This document shows positions 48,044-60,929 of a stretch of 64,000 bases of DNA, in pieces. The notes under the pieces are model-generated. The model did no database searches. It saw nothing but the letters and a program-made list of their open reading frames with translations, and had not been told where the DNA came from. The stretch covers positions 4,092,001 to 4,156,000 of the forward strand of contig CM007990.1 of NCBI GenBank assembly GCA_002189035.1, read 5' to 3'. A program made the position numbers and the translations under genes. Origin of the DNA: Utricularia gibba. Lineage: Eukaryota > Streptophyta > Magnoliopsida > Lamiales > Lentibulariaceae. Positions within the stretch are counted from its first letter, which is position 1; each line of letters starts with the position of its first letter.

Positions 48044-50490
48044 TCATGAACCGTTGGTGAACCCAAAATGAAAAGTTTTCTGGTGTAGTGCATTCATAGC
48101 ATAATCTATTTGGAGGTGTCCAAACTGAGACTTGAACCGTATCCCATATCCGAATCCAGTACCTGAACCCGGTTTACCATACCTGAGCCCCGGATTTCCT
48201 TAGAAAAATAGGCACAAGTCAAGGATGAGCAAGCTTACAGAGAGGTTAAAGTGCCAAGTGGACAAAAGACTAACCTGGGACATGCTGGCCTGTACCGAGA
48301 TCCGATCCAAAATCCAAGAAAACAAAGCCATCGACTGTTTTGTTCTGCATAGATTGATAATAATACGAAAAGGTGTTTTCAATCTTATTGCATTGTGGTG
48401 ATCAAGTGACTTGGAGGCAAAACACGAGCTTAGACAGGTAAGGTCATGCAGGACATCATACCAAAGCTGACTGTGACGTGATAATATAGATCATTTAAAC
48501 ACCAAGAAATACCAAAAAAATGACCGCATCAGATGTTCAGGGAAGAATATTCAAGGGTAAAAAGAATCCAAGGAAGAACAGAAGTACCAGTGGTAGGGTG
48601 AGCTCGTTGTTAGCAATGAAGCATGATCTTCCGGACCCAACAAGGCCATCACCATACCCTCGAACACTCCCTGGTCCTCCAATTGAAAAAGCTTGATAAG
48701 GAGCTATGTCTCCAACAACAGAGCCTCCAATGAGACTGAAATAAAAGAAAGAAAATGGTGTGAAGTGAAAATACTGGGAATAATTTAAAAATTCAATAGA
48801 CGGTTTTGCAGTGGATTTCTCTTTTGCAACAGCTTTCAATATAGAAAAACTCTATGCAGAAAACTGAGGCAAAACCAGATGTTGGGGCTGTGGCCATCCA
48901 TGGTCTAAGATTGTGTTACTCGACCTGGTCCAAAAAAATGCTGGTCCAAGCTTTATTCCTCTGGTGGCAATGAACTTGAAACGGTTAAAGATCAGCCACT
49001 TGGATATAACAGGAACTCCTTGCTCTATTTGCAAATTAATCTGCGTAGGATAGAGTAGGAAGATGGAGCACATTAAATCCACGGAATATCAAGGCTGAAC
49101 ATGTATACAAAAGTACAAATTCGAATCGTGAAGTCAGAGTAATTTACTCGAGTAAAGCCATGATCATTTGCACTTGCAAACTGTGATTCTTGTTTGAGTA
49201 TAACCATGGAATCATGATAGCCACCGCTGAATGATTACCATATTACTTAGTATAACAGTAATGAGAACAAAAATACGAGCAAAGCTAGTACCTGCTAGTC
49301 ACTGGAAATCCTTGAAGATCTCTATTGATAGCATGTCCATTATCACTCAAGGGCCGGATTTGCTATATTAATTTGCTAGTTTCAATATGATTGCATCATG
49401 AAACTATTAATGCTAGGCAAGTTGAGACACACAAACCTCGAATTTAATGCATGTTTTACTAGTCCAACTGGAAGTTGCAGGCTCGCAAAGGTCTAAACCA
49501 GCTGATAAGCGACAGAGATTCACACCGCCACTGGCTGATCGAGCAAAATTGTCACGTGGGATACCATGCACTGCTACCTCTGGTGAGACAGAGTGCTGCA
49601 GAATGAAAAAATGACTGGTAAAAGAAATCTCGATGAACCAAAAAGTTAACTCTTAAAATATAAATAGTAACATATATCTGACAGCTTAACTCGATGCAGT
49701 ACAGAACAATGAAAATGAGAAACAAGATTTGAAGTGCGATCTATCTCCTCTTCTTTCGAAGACAACCAGTTAAAAAAGGGTAACCTGAATAAAGAAGGCA
49801 TGTTGTGAAAGCCATTCTGGCCTCGGCTTACGGTAGCTGATCAAGATGTTGGAATCACATAAGCCTTTGTCCCACAAGAAGTCAAGTTTCTCACTCTTTC
49901 CAAATAGATTTGGATGCTTAATACACAGACTGGCACAACAAAGAGACACAATCAGAAACAATCATTATCTCAGATAAGCAGAGTCAGTTCTCCAGTTCAC
50001 ATATATACCAAAAATTTCTAAGATTTCGTACAGACGGTTCTAGCTAGACAACGGAAACACAACACTCTAAGGACCAGAAATCCACTTGGCATTTGAAGTA
50101 TAAGGATGGGAGAAAACATTGCTTTGCCCTTGACCTGCCAATAACAAGCGAAAGAGGGCTGCCTCCGTTGACAACATTCCTGTCAGTAGGAAACGAAAGC
50201 AAGTCAATTCCTTGAAAGGAGACACGAATATCTACTTCCGATTCCCGCCCCAATTCTAAAATAACGGTAATACCTGGAGGGATGAAGCATCAAAGCAGCA
50301 CACAGCTTATGTGTGAAATCCACGTTGAAGTCAACCTTGGCTACATATAGACCCAAAGAAAAACCAACGCTTCACCAATGAATGAAAAATTATCCAACTC
50401 AAAATTCAAAAAAACAACAGATATCAAAGCAATCGACCAATTTCAACCAAACCCACCATTTCCAGCCTGAATACTCGTCTGGGCTCCCAT
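48044..50490 (-). CDS. OEP39: Chloroplast outer envelope protein 39 (truncated Omp85/Toc75-family beta-barrel)
   Basis: Eleven exons: 50490-50457, 50340-50274, 50179-50135, 49929-49785, 49595-49437, 49362-49292, 49226-49148, 49040-48925, 48735-48588, 48344-48275, 48198-48044. All phases agree; 362 residues, the same as Arabidopsis OEP39 as I recall. It begins MGAQTSIQAG with no cleavable transit peptide and has no POTRA domains, as in the OEP39 group. Barrel motifs include SLCIKHPNLFGKSEKLD, RKPRPEW and, at about residues 263-266, the VRGY motif of the Omp85 L6 loop within IGGPGSVRGYGDG. The C-terminus (FGHLQIDYAMNA, HFGFTNGS) forms the last strands. It should reside in the outer envelope, perhaps as a pore. 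An out-of-frame ATG five bases upstream (50495) overlaps the start. Confidence 0.95.
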
Positions 50491-51383
50491 CCCATTACTC
50501 TGACATCAAAAATGAGAAAAAAAAAAAAGAAGCCTATCTTCCGTGCAATCACTCAACTAAAATCAAGATCTTCTATGAACTAGGGCTATATCCAACGACA
50601 AAAGCACTGGATTAAAGTGCCTGCTTTCCACTTGGTTGTAGCAAAAGAACCAAATGAGCACAAACAGAATCGCCTTTGGAGTTTGGACGCAAGCTATCGC
50701 CTCCTTTCAGCATACGGCAACAATACTGCATTGTATGCCACGAATTGCATGTAATTTCAGAATTTTATGTTAATTTTCTCTTTTTTATTTTATTTATCAT
50801 CCCAGTTTTCTTTTAAAAAAAATACTAAATGCAGATATTTTATATTTAATCCTTTTTTTTCAATGACGACCACATAAATACTCCCAATCTAGATAAATAT
50901 TAATTTAAAATATTTTTAAAAAACAATTAAAATTTACATATTTATTAAATCTAATCAATTGTACACAAAGTCAATATTTTAAATGATCAAACCATAAACT
51001 ACTTGTACTAGTGGTTCAAGATTTGAATTGTGATTTAAAATGATTTGATCCTAATTTATTTTCTTAATTTTACATTTCAAAATGATTCAATCCTAGTTTG
51101 TTTTTTTTTTTAATTTGCATTTCAAAGTGATCCGATTTTAATCTATTTTTTTTCAATTTGCATTTCAAAATGATTCGATTGTAATTTATTTTTTTTAATT
51201 TGCATTTCAAAATGATTTGATCGTAATTTATTAAATATTCTCAAACTCAATACTTTTAATACCAATGTTTGAATTTTGAAAAAAATTTAGATTAGGATTT
51301 AATGCAAAAAAAAAAACGAAATTTTGACAAAATTTCAGAAAAAAATGATCAAATTTCGAAAAAATGATCAAAAAATCATTTAA
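50491..51383. other. OEP39 promoter side and AT-rich DNA
   Basis: The first 240 bp hold the OEP39 leader and promoter. About 51060-51235 contains four imperfect copies of 'TTTGCATTTCAAAATGATT', a small degenerate tandem repeat. No gene. Confidence 0.45.
51060..51235. repeat. Degenerate tandem repeat, unit about 55 bp
   Basis: '(T)GCATTTCAAAATGATT' recurs near 51074, 51115, 51160 and 51200, each copy followed by TGATCCTAATTTATTTT-like sequence. The copies differ by small indels. Confidence 0.6.
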
Positions 51384-52440
51384 CTAATAACTGCCGTTGA
51401 TAGAGTAAGTTGGCTCCTTGCCTCCCAATGAACCCAAACCATTGAAGCAGCGCTGGTAAAAGGAGGATGGCAATGGCTGCCACCAATCCATTCCTGGTTT
51501 TCCCAGAAGCCAGTTCTTGGTCTTTCGTGCACCTTTTACGCCTCGCTGAATTCTATCTGCCCATCTCATCTGTTGTCATGTAGAATGGGAAGTGAATTAG
51601 CAGAGCTGCAGAGGAGTGCGCAAAAGGGGTAAGATGTGGGTGGGCTGTTACCATGGCGTCGAGGCCCGAGGGCATCTGGTGACAAGGAAGAGATGGCCTA
51701 CTGAGCTTGAATCCCAACTGCTCGCTCATGTTCGCCATCTTTTCTGGGCGTGCTCATGCGTTTCACCATTGATGTGAGCATCTTTTCTGAGCATCTGTGT
51801 CAAATGATGCTTTTCAAGGTTCCTGGAGACCTGGCGCATTGCAGAATCCTTCATTTGCTCTTGTAGGTCTGCAGAAGAACTTGGGGAAACGGGTTGAGGG
51901 GAGTTTCTGGAGCTTGAACCTCGAGGTGAGCTCTCTTCCCCCAACACCAGATCCATTCTCTTCCACCAAATTCCCTCCCGTGCTCCTGCTGTCTGGGTTT
52001 AGCACATTGGGACATTCCGCGGCAGCCAACCATTTCTTGACCCCGTAAAGATTTCGCCATTTCGAACATCTTTTCCCCTTCTTCAGTCGACATCTTTCCC
52101 ATCATCTCATTTGCCAACTTAACTGAACTTCGATGATTGGTATCACCAGGTGGTGATGCGGGTGCCCTCTGTAGCATCTTTTACACTTCTTCCGGTGGGA
52201 GTTTTGCCATTACATCGCTTGTAGCCTTGAGCATTTCAGGAGACAGCTGGGGACAGGGTGAGGAACTGGGGATACTACTCCGTGGAATTTGGCAGCTAAA
52301 ACAACCATTCTTTGAAATTCACCAGGGGGCATTTTGCTGATAGCAGTAGATGCATGCATACTTTATCATACCAGGAGATAAACCATCAGCATCACCACGA
52401 CAGGGACAGGGTTTCAGGATCAGAGCGAGCAATTAAATCC
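51384..52440 (-). pseudogene. Decayed OEP61 (TPR7) gene, C-terminal half
   Basis: On the minus strand, pieces follow the order of chloroplast outer envelope protein 61: SLKSFQDLIARSDPETLS, then DGLSPGM, ISKMPPGEFQRMV, LSPEMLKATSDVMAKLPPE, KLANEMMGKMSTEEGEKMF, ADLQEQMKDSAMRQ, MANMSEQLGFKLS and [16 protein letters not shown]. They lie in different frames, with stops (for example right after LPPEEV). The hydrophobic tail anchor ([17 protein letters not shown]) survives only in a shifted frame. A remnant intron with GT and AG ends lies between SGLDAM and MRWADR, so this is an unprocessed copy. The N-terminal TPR part is not seen. OEP61 is a tail-anchored chaperone docking receptor; this copy cannot make it. 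An active copy may exist elsewhere. Confidence 0.82.
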
Positions 52441-53203
52441 TGGAATGACTTCAGAGATTCTCCGATGGCCGACGGGCATATGGACATGCGGTATGAACAA
52501 AAATTAAAACTGAAATTGCATTTGAATTATTCCAAGCTAAGAAGCTCCTTACTACACGCCAAGCCGACCAGCGCGAAAAAAGGGTGGGTAGGTCTGTCGA
52601 AACGCTGCTAGACCATCCAGGCCGGCAGAGCAGGCCAAGAACGATCCTCAACGGCCGCCCACAGCGCGGGACTTCAACCGGCTGGGGAGCTATAACATCA
52701 CGCTCTGGTCCAGCAGCCATATTTCATCATCCAGATTTGGTCTTCGTCTCTTTAGATCTCAAGAAGACGGATGTACGAGCCTATAGAACAGATCCTGTTT
52801 AAGTAAGGTCGTGCCATGATTTGCTGCTTGGGTGTTTATAAACGCGGTAGATGATTTGTGATTAGCGATGAGGGATTAACATGTTATACCCTAAAATTTT
52901 AAGAGAATTTTATTTCATGAAATATTAAATAGAAACAATAAAATTATTAATAAAAAATCAAATTAGTTGAAGCCTCTTATATTCTAAAATTAATTAAATC
53001 CATATATAGTATAAATTTATATTTCATTATAAATCAAAAAATGAATACTTTTTTTGATAATTAATTCACAGGGTTAAATATCAATTTTAGCCACAAAAAT
53101 TAACAGACTATTTTACATAAATTAACGCTCCCAAACCTTCTACCATAACTTCCATAAAACAGCTACAGTTTTAATAACTACAGGGCACAAGAATGAGATT
53201 GAT
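52441..53203. other. Intergenic DNA upstream of the OEP61 relic
   Basis: About 52540-52720 is GC-rich and open on both strands, but I recognise nothing in it; it may be more of the OEP61 relic or an unrelated insert. The rest is AT-rich and ends at the kinesin 3' UTR. Confidence 0.35.
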
Positions 53204-56200
53204 TCATGCAGATAAAGTGCAATGCTTCAGCAAAGCGCACAGTTCTTCTATCGAAACTCGCGCACTTCGAAGATCAGCCACCAGCTTCTCCGACATGAAG
53301 CTTGTGTTGCACCTCAGTGCTTCCAGCAGCTTTGCTTTTCTGGTTCCAACCTCGTCTTTTGATCTCTTCAGATCTTCTAACTCCGTTGATTCCATCATGA
53401 GTTCCTGATGCAGGAGTCTGATCTCTTCATTTTTCAAGTCTGCTTCAAAACAGCCTTGATGGTAGTCAAGGATCAAGTTCTCGAGCTCCAGCTTTCCATC
53501 TTCTTGAATTTCCAAGAGCATTGTTTTCTTCTGGAGAATGGATTGAAGTTCTCTGTTGATTTCCTCAATGCAACTTGCTTCTTTCTGGACTTTGATCTCG
53601 AGGGTCTGCATTTCTGTCTCGATTTTATGCAACTCTGTGGTCTTTAACTCTGCTTCCTTCTTTAGAGCCACAAGTTGTTCCTTCTGCAGCTTTATTTGCT
53701 TTTGAAGCTTAGCTTTTTCCTCCTCGGCTTCCAGCAATGCGGTGGCTTTGCCGTGCACTTGCCAAGTCCTCTTGACAACATCACCGGCTGGTTTGTCGAT
53801 ATTACTGTCGATGGTAAAGAGAATTCTTTCACTTTCCGCCTTTTGATTTTCCCCTTCTACCTTAGATTTCAAGCTCAGTATAATGTTTTCCATCTTGGAC
53901 TCTGTTTCTCTAATCTTAGAAAGAGAATCCACCAGTTCTTGTCTGGGAGATTGAAGGCTGGCGAGCTGGTCTTTGTCTCGATTCAGGTGTAGTGTAGATA
54001 AGTACAGCTTCGACATTGTTAAGGCTTCACGCTGCTCGCAGTGACCAAGGGATGAAGAAAAGCTCGTCATAGAGTGTTTCACAGCAGATAGTTTTTTGTT
54101 AACCTGATCTTTTCTATGCAGCAGCTCTAAAAAAACAGCCTTGTCATGCTCACGCTTGTTTTCTTTTTCCAGAATCCTGTTCTCCGCTGTGGCAATTTTT
54201 TCCGTGATCGAATCGACTTCAGTGATTGTTTTCTCTAGTGAACTCAGCATGCTTACTGTTTCTGCAGAGACTACTAGCTTTCCTTGTGCATCAGAAAGCT
54301 TCTTTCTCATTGTGCAGAGGTGCAACAAACTTTCTTCCTTGTTCAAAATCTCCATTCCACTGATATTCTCCATCAGTTCACTTTCTTGACTCTCAGTTAC
54401 TTTCAAGACATCAACTTTCATTTGGTTCACTTCAACTGGTTCATGCAGGCCTGGATAATCGAACTGGCTATGGTCTTTGACTTTTACATCATAAAGGCAA
54501 CCTTCATCCAAAACATGGATGGGCATTACCTGTTCCTCATCGCTATCTACTTCATCCGAGTCAGGAGATTGGCTAGAATCATCCTTCACTTCTACATCAT
54601 ACAAGCTAGTTTCATCCACAAAAGCCTCATTGTTGGGCGCTACAGGATCCTCTAAATTATCGACTTCATCGAATTTAGAACACTGGCTTGATTCATCTTT
54701 CAGCTGCACATCATACAAGTCTGCTTCATTAAGGAAACTCTCATGATCCTCATCCGGAGAACCATAGCAACCATCGTGATCAACTATCTGACATTGCTTC
54801 AAAGAGATCTCTCTTATCATTTCATCTTTCTCTTGCATGGCATTCTCATACAAACCAAACAACTTGTCATTTTCTTCATGCATTTCAGCAAGCTGAGATT
54901 TCAGCCTCTCAATTTCTATTTTCAACTCCACATTCTCGGAGACTTGGCTTGGAACTTCATTTACACCCCCTGAGGTGCTGCAGACCCATCGCAACAATGC
55001 TTTTGTGTATCTGCCACTAGATTTTTATATAACTCGGCCACTTTATTGTTTTCCTCAATCAAATCCTTAAGTTTCACCCTGAGCTCATCATTTTCTTTTG
55101 ACAAGAAAATTGCTGTTTCATGTGCTTCAGCTTCTCTCTGGCTCGCAGCAGCTATTGCATCAACCATAGCTTCAATCTCAGTTTGATTGTTTTGCTCAGC
55201 ATTGAGGTTATCCATCAAAGACTTTATTTCTGTCTTCGCCTCATCAGCCATATTCATTTTTGACAGTTTCTCTTCTTCAAGTTCCTTTTCCAGGTCAGTG
55301 ACACACCTGTACATTTTTTGGAATACGGAAGCAAAGTCACACAAGGAACACACAGCCAAGTTTTTTGAGACTACAAATTCAAATCATTCAGATGAATTTT
55401 AAGCTTGGAGTCAATTACAGGAGAAAAAAAATTACCTCTCTAACTTCTCTTTTTCTTCAATGTAAAACTCAAGCTTTTCACGTAGAAAATTGATCTCTGA
55501 TTGGTATTGAATTGCCTGAGAGTGAAATAATGTATAAGGTTTGATGTCAAGTTCTCTATTATGAAAGTGATTTCATGTAGCTTTATGTACCTGCAGTTTC
55601 AGGAACTCGTTCTCCTCACTCAACAATGACTGCCAAGGTAGATCAGATTCCTGCCATGAAAACCTGTACTTAGCATTTGCTGCACATGATGGTTTGGGAA
55701 TGATAATGACTGTTCCATTGGAATCATGGCAAAATACTGGATTGGTACAAAAAAACACAAGTAATGCAAATGGAAACAAGATACCACTTATGCTGGGTCA
55801 ACTCGAGAACAGCATAATTTTTCAACATATGAGTGCGATTCTAATACTAAACCCCTCATGCTGCCACAGAAATAATTGCTCCAATGGAAAGAAAAAAAAA
55901 GCATGTTCACCCTTTTCCAAAAAATCAAAGCATTATAAATGCATAAAAATGAGAAACATGTGGTGTAAACATCGTAGTAATGATACCTTATTGGAGTTCA
56001 GACGATCATCTTCATTGTGATTTTGAGCATGATTCTATAACAAGGAAAAAAATATGATTTAGCTTCGTATATTTCCTTTTCAGATAAACGTAGTGTAATA
56101 TGGAAAAGAAACAAAAACCTTAAAGGCTGAAATGTCTGACTCGTGCATGAGTTTCCAATCGAGTGCATCTAGCAACTGCAGAGCATAGAAATGATTACAA

Positions 56201-59200
56201 ATAAAGCATGGAATAAATACACGATATCTCACAAATGCAAAAATGCTCACCTTGTTTTGTAAAACCACTATTTGTTCATCCATTCTTTCTCGTTCACCAT
56301 CTTCATAAAAAGACTTCAGTCTGAATATCATGCCAAAATGAGGAGAAATAAAAATTGAGAAAAAGAGAAATTTAGACTGCATAAAAAAATACATTAATTC
56401 AACATGTTTTAAGTTAGTCTTCTATTCCATTGAATAATGATCGACCACTTTCATCAAATCACAGAAGATTGAGGCACCGTAACAAGCTTCAACAAAGGTT
56501 CACCAAAGTGCCAACTTGCCTTCTTATTTCTTCTTTCAGTTTTAAATTTTCCATTGCAAATCTCGTAACCTGTTGGTTACGCTCAACTTGAGAACGTAAC
56601 ACCTCAATTTCCTTCAAATGCTCATTTCTCTCTGTAACCAAGTGCGACTCAACAGGCATTTGTTTTGAGGCAACAGCTTCAAGTCTCTTTATTGCTGCTT
56701 CTCGAAATTTCAGCATCATCTTGAGACATTGAACCTCGTCTTCTCTTTCCATGGCCTGATATGCAACAACATAGTTGATTATCCAACAATGATGGGCTAA
56801 AAAAAAAATAATGATTTTTATCATTAAAACTGAAACTCCTGATCCCTCCAGCAGCAAACAATACATTTCGGCACTTATCACATAATTTCACTGTTCACTT
56901 TCAATTAGCGAAGGTCAAGAGCATTGACAACTCAACTAAGATTCTTATCCAACTAATTCAACAATGCACTGTAAAGTACTGAAAACAAATGGCACAAATA
57001 TATTTCAGAAATTCGGTCATTCAATTGCACATACCAACTGCAGAGCAACTTTATTTTCTGCTTCCAGAGCTTGCATAGCCATATCTTTTTCATTTGCCAT
57101 ACGAATAGCTCCAACAAGCGCAGCATCATTATCCTTTTTCTGAAATTGAAGAATGAACATTAAGATTGACAAATCAATCATAACCTTCCTCCAGAAGCAG
57201 TAAGTCAACATACGCGTGGTAATTTTTTTGCAGATATGAGTGGACTGGAGAACTCGAGTTTTCCGGCCCATTCAATAGACCCAGGAGATCCTGGAAACGT
57301 CGATGTCAATGTATCATGTCTTTCGAACCCTCCATCAACAAGAGCCCTCAACTGAGTAATTTCTTTCTACACAAGACCAAAAATAGGTTTGGTTTAAATA
57401 TATATGGCTCCATCAGTGCAAAAAGCATTCAAGCAAAAGTACATGTGGATGTTTGAAAAGCAAGGATGCATATTTTATTTTCTTCTTTCACCGAACACAC
57501 AGATAAAATGAGAAAGGATGTGATGATCCATCATTTTCAAAACTACGGAGGTGTTTTGATTCATATATTACCTTCAGATTTTGGTTCTCAAGCCTCAGAG
57601 CCAATACATTGCCAGAAGCATCTTCATTAACGATAGCCTTGAAGATAACACAGAAAGAAAAATGAATATAGGCATGAGATATTGGTACCTTTATCTACAT
57701 GAAAGCATCACAGTGAACACAAAACCAAAGCATAATACATTGAATTTAAATTGTGCCATAGCACACAAGATGAGATTCAAAAGAGAATATCATTTCCAGG
57801 CATGTCATCTCTTCAAGAAATGAGAACTAAGCGAATATCCTCTAGGCTAAAGGTAGACTACTCACATGGTTTTTAATAAATTTGGCACGCTGGGCGAACT
57901 TTAATGTGCTCAGAGTTTCCAATGAGCAGCTGTACCGTATTTCATGAGAGTTAAGTAATATGATACGGAATAAAAACTCTATATCTCAATTGAAACATCA
58001 TTTACCTGCTGGAGGGACTAATGTTTGCTATTATTATTGTTTTTGCATTTCCTCCCAGCGAATCCTGATAAAAACAGAATTTAGTCTCGAGACATGTTAT
58101 GAGAACGGAAGAAAAAAGCCCACTTCATTTTGATATCGCTGAGAGGGAAAGGCATATGAGACTTTTACAAAACTAGCAATGAAAAGGAATGCGCATATTC
58201 ACAAACAGTTATTAGAGGCTGGAAGTAAAAATATGGAAACTAGAAACCTTAAAACAACCAGTACGATGCTAGACCTCCATTGGATATGCGAAAAAAAAAA
58301 AACATAGAAAGAAAAGCTACCTGAAGCAAAAATGTGAGCTTTGAATCTCTATATGGAACATGGAGAGATTTTCCATTGGATATGTTCACTAAATTCATTA
58401 TCACAAGTCTGCATGGGTCAATGCAAATCCTTATCCCAAGGAAAATGGCAACAAACTACTATAATTTACAAATGAAAAAATATAGATAATGTACCCTAAT
58501 GTGGAAAGTGACTTGTTGATGTTCGTTGCTTCTTTCAAACGTTCACCATCTGCACCAGTGCTCTTTTGCCTAGAATTGAAATGCATAAGAGATAACACGA
58601 ACCAAATTATTTGTCTCACGGAAGTAAAGTAAGGCTCCCTATCAATATATTATTATCTTATAATTCCAATTTATTTATTTTGCTTTACCTTTCAGAACCT
58701 GCTAAATCCACAAGATTAAGCCGAGCAAACCGATGATGGGTTACACCCAGAGATTCCCACTGAGAATGGATAGATGTGTGCACAGAAAGCATGAGTTAAG
58801 TGGTGAATTTAATATGCAGGGAGAGTTCCTTTCTCTAATCAAGAAATTGTATTTTACCTTACTCTCCACAATGCATGTGAATACACTGTGAGAACGACTA
58901 CTAGCTTGATTCATGTTAGTCGCTGCCACCTTTCTGCTGGCTGCACCCTGAAAAGAACAACAAACACTGAAATTACATATTTTTTCTAAGTTCAAGTTTA
59001 CTCCCTGCGACTTTTGAAAAATCTCAACACTATGTGCGTATTATTTTATACTTTCAGTGAGTTACGTGAATATTGTCTATTAGCCATTACAAAATTGACA
59101 ATACATGACTGTATTTCATGAACCTGTCATCGAGTAAATGAAATTTATATTGCATCCTGATTCTTGTAGAAGGATATAAAATAAACAACAAACCTGGATA

Positions 59201-60929
59201 AGTTGTTGAATCACATCACGAGCACTTGTGACTTCTACCTCACTTATGTTCTCTACATGGATTCCTTTCTTGGAATCTTCCCTAATCTATAAAGATACAA
59301 TGAAATCATTCAACTATTTACACAAGGATTATACGACTAAAAAACATCCAACACATGCAACAGAATCAACAACAGAGATAGATTTTATGATAAGGTGATG
59401 CACAAAATTTGGCTCCACTCTATTTTCTAAAAACAGTTTTACTTGATTGCTCGAACATGCAAAATCAATACCTGTAAATTTGTGGACGAAGGATTCAGAA
59501 GATCAATAATCTGTTCATTATAGATTTCTAAGAAAGAACATCTACAAGTAAATTTTAGCTTATCCTCCCTTCGAGAATCTTTTTCCTACAGTGCAAAACA
59601 AACAAATATAGAACAAAATGGTCATGAATGCTTGACTTCATACCATAGAATTAATTAAAAAAATAACCTTGTGAAACACTAAATTAACCTATGTCATCGA
59701 ATTTAATCATTACCTTTTGGATTCTAGAAAACAAGTAATCAAAAACTCTTGGTGTCATCCCACAGTTGACGCTATGCCTGCGAGCACCTCCTTCGATATC
59801 TCCAAGCATTGTATGAGTCTTCCCACTTCCAGTCTACGTAATGTCGTTGAAATCAAAACATTAATTGCAATGGCAATGTACGCCAACTCAAGCTATCCAG
59901 TCTGATGTATTTAGAGAACAATAGCACTAATCAAAATAGCTACACTAATGCTTCAATATTTCAGAAATAAACAGTGAAACGTATATGATACAAGCGTTAA
60001 GCACCTGCCCATATGCAAACATGCAGCTATTGTAGCCTGCCATGCAATTGTCAACCATTGGCACTCCAGCTACTTTAAACATCATCTCCTTTGAAAATAT
60101 TGTGAACATGAGAGTTGGGACAATTGAGAAACTTAAGAGGTAAACATCAGCATTCTATATTATTTTACCTGGCTAACATTTTCATCAGCCACAAGGTCGA
60201 ATGTGAATCTTGATTCCGGATGCCCTATCCAAGTTATAGTCTGCGATGTATCTTGTCTGATGCATTTGCCATGACCTTGAGATGATACTTCATGACTACT
60301 TAAAGGTCTTATTCGTATAATAACCTACAATAGAAACAGTAATTACAACATACGTCAATGATTAGACAAAGAAATACGAATGAGTCATCGTGATCCATCA
60401 AGACATGAAGTTGTATGCGATGCACCAAGTGTAGGACATCATCTATTGGCAAATAGACTTTTTCTCCATATGTCCACATACCTAGCGCTTCTTGAGCTAT
60501 AATTTCTGCCTTCTTACGTTCAGTTACTATCACAGTTTGAAACCCAAATTAAGAATTTCTTGAAATTTGCTCTTTAATTCATTTAAATGTGAGCAAAACC
60601 AAATTAGAGAAGAATTTCACTAATTGTTTTCCTCCTTACGGAATCAAAATCGAAATTTGCATCTCCAACAATTTCAAATGGGCTTCTTAAATAACAAAAA
60701 CTATCTAAAAAACTGAAAAAAAAACATCATTCTTGGAATGAACCATTCTTACCTGCACATTGTGTTCTTTCCAAAAGTTGGGATCTTCCCGTAACTCAAA
60801 ACTTCCAGTGGCTTCAGCATTATCCGATATGGCGGAATCTTTGCAGGAGTTGCTATGCAGCGGCAAATTATCGAGGGGAACTGACTTCATAATCAAATCA
60901 GGAGAACTACAGCTCTTTGTGAGCGACAT
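53204..60929 (-). CDS. Kinesin-12 (KIN-12E/F-like) motor protein, with a one-base frameshift in the tail
   Basis: Twenty-two exons: 60929-60753, 60324-60169, 60088-60005, 59833-59714, 59585-59472, 59286-59194, 58947-58858, 58759-58689, 58569-58495, 58408-58321, 58064-58006, 57929-57866, 57637-57572, 57366-57214, 57139-57035, 56755-56520, 56320-56251, 56175-56119, 56034-55987, 55650-55591, 55515-55436, 55306-53204. The N-terminal motor (about residues 60-397) has the P-loop GSGKT (141-145), switch I SSRSH and switch [10 protein letters not shown]; the rest is a long coiled coil. KIN-12 motors act at the phragmoplast and spindle; cargo is unknown. Intron 16 begins with GC. In the last exon a run of five C (54966..54970) must be six to continue from AAPQG to VNEVPSQ; with it the protein is about 1,389 residues, otherwise it ends there with an intact motor. 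Confidence 0.92.

Noticed and set aside
54888-54961. A possible 74-nt intron (GTGTAA...CTCAG) explaining the kinesin frame change
   Set aside because: Its sequence reads as good coiled coil ([13 protein letters not shown]) continuous with the next part, so a missing base is likelier. It is kept as the alternative in the finding.
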